Part shown: piece by piece, positions 15,809 to 18,977 of the stretch
How the letters are laid out: each line of letters starts with the position of its first letter
Position numbering within the stretch: the first letter of the stretch is position 1
Assembly: GCA_041743835.1 (NCBI GenBank)
Contig: JBGTLW010000120.1
Location: 1 to 18,977 of the forward strand
DNA length: 18,977 bases
From: JBGTLW01 sp041743835
GTDB taxonomy: Bacteria > Planctomycetota > Phycisphaerae > Phycisphaerales > Phycisphaeraceae
Reading direction: 5' to 3'
Translations under genes and position numbers: made by a program
Notes under the pieces: generated by a model
What the model saw: only the letters and a program-made list of their open reading frames with translations
Database searches by the model: none
Told to the model about the DNA's origin: nothing

Positions 15809-16519
15809 ATGGACCTCACACGACGCCAAGCGGTGCTCGCTGGGATCGGCCTGATGGCCGCCGGCTGCTCCGCGACACCCGCCAGCCGGTCAGCCAGGCC
15901 CACGCCGTGGTCCGTGAACTCGTACCGCGAGTTCCAGCGCCCCACCCCGACCGGGCAAGCCCAGGTCGTGACGCCCGCGCCTGCATTGCCCACCAGCCCC
16001 GCGATCGCGACGCCCAATCTCCAGGTCATCGCCCGCTCAAGCTGGACGCGCACGGCCGCGAACGGCGGGAAGGTCAACCCCATGAACGGGGTCAGCCGCA
16101 TCACCGTCCATCACGAGGGCTGGAAGACGGTTTACTTCACCGACGAACGCACCACCGCCCAGCGCATCGAGACCATCCGCGCGGTACACACCCGCGACAA
16201 CGGCTGGGGCGACATCGGCTATCACTACATCGTGGACCGTGATGGCCGCATCTGGGAGGGCCGATCCATCGCCTCCCAAGGCGCGCACGTCCGCAACAAC
16301 AACGAGAACAACCTGGGCATCCTCCTGCTGGGCAACTTCGACAAGCAGACGCCCAGCGCGCCGCAGATGGCCAGCCTGCACAACGCGCTGGCCGCGTTCC
16401 AGAAGCAGTACAAGGTCCGTGCGACCCGCATCCACACGCATCAGGAACTCGCCTCCACCGCCTGCCCCGGCACCAACCTCCAGAATCAGATGGCCGGTGT
16501 CCGGCAGCGCCTGGCGTAA
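15809..16519 (+). CDS. N-acetylmuramoyl-L-alanine amidase (PGRP/Amidase_2), probable Tat lipoprotein
   Basis: The 236-residue precursor begins MDLTRRQAVLAGIGLMAAGC. The twin arginine followed by a hydrophobic stretch and Cys20 looks like a Tat signal ending in a lipobox, although Ala at -3 is not the usual Leu. A Pro/Ala/Thr-rich linker (21-70) leads to an Amidase_2 domain (about 72-225). Zinc ligands are His101 in ITVHHEG, His211 in IHTHQE and Cys219 in TACPG; the 8-residue His-Cys spacing matches T7 lysozyme. The Tyr in GYHYIVDRDGRIWEG provides the active-site tyrosine. By family it cuts the amide bond between muramic acid and L-alanine in peptidoglycan, here probably anchored to a membrane facing the periplasm. 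The gene is preceded by a 259-bp non-coding gap and followed 86 bp later by scpB. Confidence 0.9.
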   Translation: MDLTRRQAVLAGIGLMAAGCSATPASRSARPTPWSVNSYREFQRPTPTGQAQVVTPAPALPTSPAIATPNLQVIARSSWTRTAANGGKVNPMNGVSRITVHHEGWKTVYFTDERTTAQRIETIRAVHTRDNGWGDIGYHYIVDRDGRIWEGRSIASQGAHVRNNNENNLGILLLGNFDKQTPSAPQMASLHNALAAFQKQYKVRATRIHTHQELASTACPGTNLQNQMAGVRQRLA

Positions 16520-16570
16520 CGCGATCCATGTCCCGGCCAGTCGGCCGCGATACCCGCCACAACAAACCGC

Positions 16571-16599
16571 TAAACAGGGGGGCGGGTCTGTCGTACAAT
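16571..16599 (+). promoter_or_regulatory. Promoter of scpB, probably leaderless
   Basis: TAAACA (16571-16576) and TACAAT (16594-16599) are 17 bp apart, the best -35/-10 pair in the window. The -10 ends 6 nt before the ATG at 16606, placing the transcript start on the start codon. No Shine-Dalgarno sequence is present. Confidence 0.55.
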
Positions 16600-16605
16600 C
16601 ATCCG

Positions 16606-17214
16606 ATGCCCCAGACGCCCACGCCTGCCGCCGAACCCGCCCCGGTGACCACCACCACAACCGCCGCTACCACCGCGCCACCCAAGGACCTGCCCGCCCG
16701 CGTCGAGGCGGCGCTGCTGACGCTCGATCGCGCGATCACGCCGGGCAAGCTGGCCGAGGCCCTGGGCGGGTTCGATGTGAAGCACGTCGAGAAGGCGATC
16801 GACACGCTCAACGGCGAGTACGCCAAGACCGGCCGCAGCTTCCGCATCGAGAAGGTCGCGGGCGGCTGCCGCGTGCTCACACTACCGCAATACGCCGAGG
16901 TCCTCACCGACCTGCACAAGACCCGGCACGAGGGCAAGCTCAGCCCCGCGCAGCTCGAAACCCTCGCGATCGTGGCGTACAAGCAGCCGATCCTCCGCAC
17001 GCAGGTCGAGGCGATCCGGGGCGCGGCCTCCGGCGAGGTGCTGCGGGCGCTGATGGATCGTCACCTGGTCAAGATCGTGGGACGGGCCGAGGAAATCGGA
17101 AGGCCCATGCTCTACGGCACGACCAAGCAGTTTCTCGAAGTCTTCGGCCTCGCGGGTCTCAAGGACCTGCCGCAGGTCGAGGCCCTTAACGCGGGCAAGG
17201 AACCCAGACTATGA
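16606..17214 (+). CDS. scpB: Segregation and condensation protein B (ScpB)
   Basis: The 202-residue protein matches ScpB, with two winged-helix domains: RVEAALLTLDRAITPGKLAE (32-51) opening the first, and the family signature LETLAIVAYKQPILRTQVE (117-135) followed by IRGAASGEVLRALMDRHLV in the second, then GRPMLYGTTKQFLEVFGL and LKDLP. ScpB dimers bind ScpA and regulate the SMC condensin that compacts and segregates chromosomes. The first ~28 residues are a Pro/Ala/Thr-rich tail (a TTTTTAATTAPP run) that looks disordered and is not part of the family core. The ATG at 16606 was chosen because of the promoter right before it; the frame is open from 16528. scpA is not adjacent. The last 4 bp overlap the start of a lipoprotein gene (ATGA). 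Confidence 0.93.
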   Translation: MPQTPTPAAEPAPVTTTTTAATTAPPKDLPARVEAALLTLDRAITPGKLAEALGGFDVKHVEKAIDTLNGEYAKTGRSFRIEKVAGGCRVLTLPQYAEVLTDLHKTRHEGKLSPAQLETLAIVAYKQPILRTQVEAIRGAASGEVLRALMDRHLVKIVGRAEEIGRPMLYGTTKQFLEVFGLAGLKDLPQVEALNAGKEPRL

Positions 17215-17699
17215 ATCGCTCACCGGTGATGTGTCTACTGCTGGTTGCGTTTGGCGTGCTTGGTGGCTGCGGGAGCTATCAGTTACGGGGGACGGTGGTC
17301 GATGGCGGTGCCGAGACGGTCGGGCTCAGCCAGCCGCAGGTCCTGATCGTGTCCGCGAATGATCCGCGGCTTGATGGGCCGGGCCTTGCGAACGCGACTA
17401 TCAGCCTGACGCTGGACCCCAACGCGATGCGGCCGATCAATGCCGGGAGCACCGCGACCGATTCCGCCGGCCGATTCGCGATGCCGGTCGGGCACAACGC
17501 GGGCTTCCTGATCTACGAGGCGTACATCCTCGCGCGCCGGCCGGACTACCAGACGGCTGAGGAAATCCTCCCCCTGCCCCGCGGCAATCAGCGGCTGCTG
17601 ATCGTCCTGCCGCGTGGCAAGGACACGTGGCAACGCAAGACCGACTTCGTCAACGAGACCATGGAAATGGGCCGACCCTACCTCGAAGGCGGGCAGTGA
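17211..17699 (+). CDS. Lipoprotein of unknown function
   Basis: The 162-residue product has a short signal peptide and a lipobox, VLGGC with Cys20, so it is probably an outer- or inner-membrane lipoprotein. The mature part is mostly predicted beta structure: it starts YQLRGTVVDGG and includes LANATISLTLDPN and TDSAGRFAMPVG. This resembles small carboxypeptidase-regulatory-like or transthyretin-like beta-sandwich domains, in which a 'T(D)xxGxF' turn is common. That comparison is weak and no function can be assigned. Its ATG overlaps the scpB stop by 4 bp, so it is translationally coupled to a chromosome-segregation gene. A GC-rich hairpin with a short T run follows 28 bp after the stop, so the two genes probably end one transcript. 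Confidence 0.8.
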   Translation: MNRSPVMCLLLVAFGVLGGCGSYQLRGTVVDGGAETVGLSQPQVLIVSANDPRLDGPGLANATISLTLDPNAMRPINAGSTATDSAGRFAMPVGHNAGFLIYEAYILARRPDYQTAEEILPLPRGNQRLLIVLPRGKDTWQRKTDFVNETMEMGRPYLEGGQ

Positions 17700-17726
17700 G
17701 CTGGCGGGCTCGCAGCGTGCTCGCAG

Positions 17727-17750
17727 CGGCCCCGCCGCGGGCCGGGTTTT
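17727..17750 (+). terminator. Probable intrinsic terminator after the scpB-lipoprotein pair
   Basis: CGGCCC (17727-17732) pairs with GGGCCG (17739-17744) around a 6-nt loop, then GG and TTTT (17747-17750). The T run is short. A 10-bp direct repeat GCTCGCAGCG (17708-17717 and 17719-17728) precedes it. Confidence 0.45.
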
Positions 17751-17788
17751 CCTCGGGCTGGTTTCACACTCGGGGCTAAGGGGGCGGT

Positions 17789-17794
17789 TACGAT
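17789..17794 (+). promoter_or_regulatory. -10-like hexamer for a probable leaderless transcript (DUF58 gene)
   Basis: TACGAT ends exactly 6 nt before the ATG at 17801. The nearest purine-rich run (GGGGG) is more than 15 nt from the ATG, too far for a ribosome site. No clear -35. Confidence 0.4.
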
Positions 17795-17800
17795 ACCCAC

Positions 17801-18977
17801 ATGGCCAGACGCCGTCGTGAACGCCGGGTGAAGTACGGGATGGGCCCGGGCGGCGCGGTGTACGTCATCGTCTCGGCCCTGATCCTCGGTGCGTCCATCT
17901 ACACGCAGGCGAATCTGCTCTTCTGGGCGTTTGGGCTGATGATCGGCGGGCTGTTCGTGTCGCTGGTGCTGTCGTGGCGTGCGCTGCGCGGGATCGACAT
18001 CCAGCGGCTGATGCCGGCGCACGGCGTCGCGGGTGAGGCGCTGGTGCTGCGATACCACATCACCAACGCCTCGTGGCTCCCGCTGTTCGGGGTGATGATC
18101 CAGGAGACGTGGGGCAAGGGGATGCACGGCTGGAAGCGGGTTGGCCCGGTGGCGGAGCGGCCGGCGTTGTTGCTCGCGCCCCCGCGGGGGTGGGTGCTGC
18201 ACGTCGGGCCTAACCAGGCCTGTCAGGCCGAGGCGGTGTGCTGGCCGCTGCGTCGTGGGCCGCTGGACTTCGAGCAGATCGTGGTGAGTACGACCTTCCC
18301 GTTCAACGCGATCCGCAAGTCGGTCACGTTTCGACAGGCACAGCAGGCGCTGATCTACCCGCACCTGCACCGCATCAACCGCCGGCTGCTCAATCGCCTG
18401 TCCACCGTCGAGGTCGCGGGCAGACACCAGACCGACCGGCGCGGCGGGCATGAAGAGTTCTACGGCCTGCGCGAGTACCGCCCCGGCGACAGCCTCAAGA
18501 CCATCGACTGGCGCCGCTCGGCTAAAAAGGGCGACCTCGTGGCACGCGAGATGACCAAGCCCGCCCCACCACGCATGATGATCCTGCTGGACTTAAGCGA
18601 CCCCGGCCCACCCACACTGATCGACACAGAACCGGCCCGCAAACGCTCGCGCCGCCACGCAAAGCCCGACCAGCTCACCACGCAACAAACGCTCGACGAG
18701 CAAGCCATCAGCCTCGCGGCCTCGCTGATCTGCGATGGGTACATGCACGGCTATCAGATCGGCCTTGCGGTCAAGGGGCCGCCCAGCGCGGTGTACCCGC
18801 CCCACCACTCCCTGCCCCACCGCGCCAAGCTCTTTGAAGCGTTAGCCAGACTGATCCCCGAGCGGCGCGACCTGCGCCCCGCACCGCCGGGCGTCGAGGC
18901 GAGTGTCATCATCTCCGCGCGGGCTAGCGAAGGCGCAGCCGCACCCGGGCGCGGGCAGGCGGTCCGCATCAGCGGCG
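17801..18977 (+). CDS. DUF58 domain membrane protein (C-terminus cut by window edge)
   Basis: 392 codons are open to the edge with no stop. After a basic start (MARRRRERRVK) come two membrane helices at about 17-34 and 38-57. A soluble beta-rich region follows (about 65-190), then the DUF58 signature REYRPGDS (224-231) followed by IDWRRSAKKGDLVAREM and a von Willebrand A-like strand MMILLDLSD. DUF58 proteins are typically encoded next to MoxR AAA+ ATPases and VWA-domain proteins and are thought to act in chaperone-like or envelope processes; their biochemical role is not settled. No MoxR gene lies in the window, but one could lie to the right. The region after the VWA-like strand has an Arg/Lys-rich insertion (EPARKRSRRHAKPD). 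The ATG at 17801 is set by the -10-like box and the hydrophobic start. Confidence 0.85.
   Translation, partial: MARRRRERRVKYGMGPGGAVYVIVSALILGASIYTQANLLFWAFGLMIGGLFVSLVLSWRALRGIDIQRLMPAHGVAGEALVLRYHITNASWLPLFGVMIQETWGKGMHGWKRVGPVAERPALLLAPPRGWVLHVGPNQACQAEAVCWPLRRGPLDFEQIVVSTTFPFNAIRKSVTFRQAQQALIYPHLHRINRRLLNRLSTVEVAGRHQTDRRGGHEEFYGLREYRPGDSLKTIDWRRSAKKGDLVAREMTKPAPPRMMILLDLSDPGPPTLIDTEPARKRSRRHAKPDQLTTQQTLDEQAISLAASLICDGYMHGYQIGLAVKGPPSAVYPPHHSLPHRAKLFEALARLIPERRDLRPAPPGVEASVIISARASEGAAAPGRGQAVRISG

Overview
The window reads as one continuous, gene-dense stretch of chromosome from a GC-rich Gram-negative-type bacterium. A member of the Planctomycetota, most likely class Phycisphaerae, fits best. 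This is an inference from gene content and style: a PilB/PilC/PilM machine carrying a STAS protein, a FabZ-like/ACP/FabZ-like cluster, small lipoproteins and a DUF58 protein. No rRNA or other taxonomic marker is present. I see no insertion sequence, integrase, phage gene, CRISPR array, tRNA or rRNA.

Left block (1-5570, minus strand, transcribed right to left): a membrane sensor histidine kinase with a PAS domain, a STAS-domain protein, the PilB/GspE secretion ATPase, the PilC/GspF inner-membrane platform protein, and the start of PilM, which is cut by the window edge. Spacing is tight, with a 4-bp overlap between pilB and pilC and 5 bp between pilC and pilM, so this is an operon for a type IV pilus or type II secretion-like machine. 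The N-terminus of the ATPase carries an MshEN-type sequence, a known c-di-GMP-binding fold.

A 235-bp divergent region separates this block from the plus-strand pair at 5806-7856: a stand-alone receiver domain overlapping an HD-GYP c-di-GMP phosphodiesterase. The two blocks together look like a c-di-GMP-linked control module for the pilus or secretion machine.

Central metabolic part (7894-12226): an alanine-glyoxylate-type aminotransferase and a small entericidin-like lipoprotein on the plus strand. These converge on a minus-strand set: galactokinase, D-amino-acid aminotransferase and a small NtrB-like histidine kinase.

Acyl-carrier part (12360-13812, plus): two FabZ-like dehydratase paralogues flank an acyl carrier protein that has an unusual insertion of about 50 residues. 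A GT2 glycosyltransferase fused to a methyltransferase domain follows; its leader holds a small hairpin and a G-quadruplex-prone run.

Right part (15809-18977, plus): a probable Tat lipoprotein amidase of the PGRP/Amidase_2 family, the condensin accessory protein ScpB overlapping a lipoprotein gene, a likely terminator, and a DUF58 protein cut by the window edge. Peptidoglycan-related activities recur (D-amino-acid aminotransferase, amidase). Several plus-strand genes have a -10-like hexamer exactly 6 nt before the ATG and no Shine-Dalgarno sequence, suggesting leaderless transcripts.
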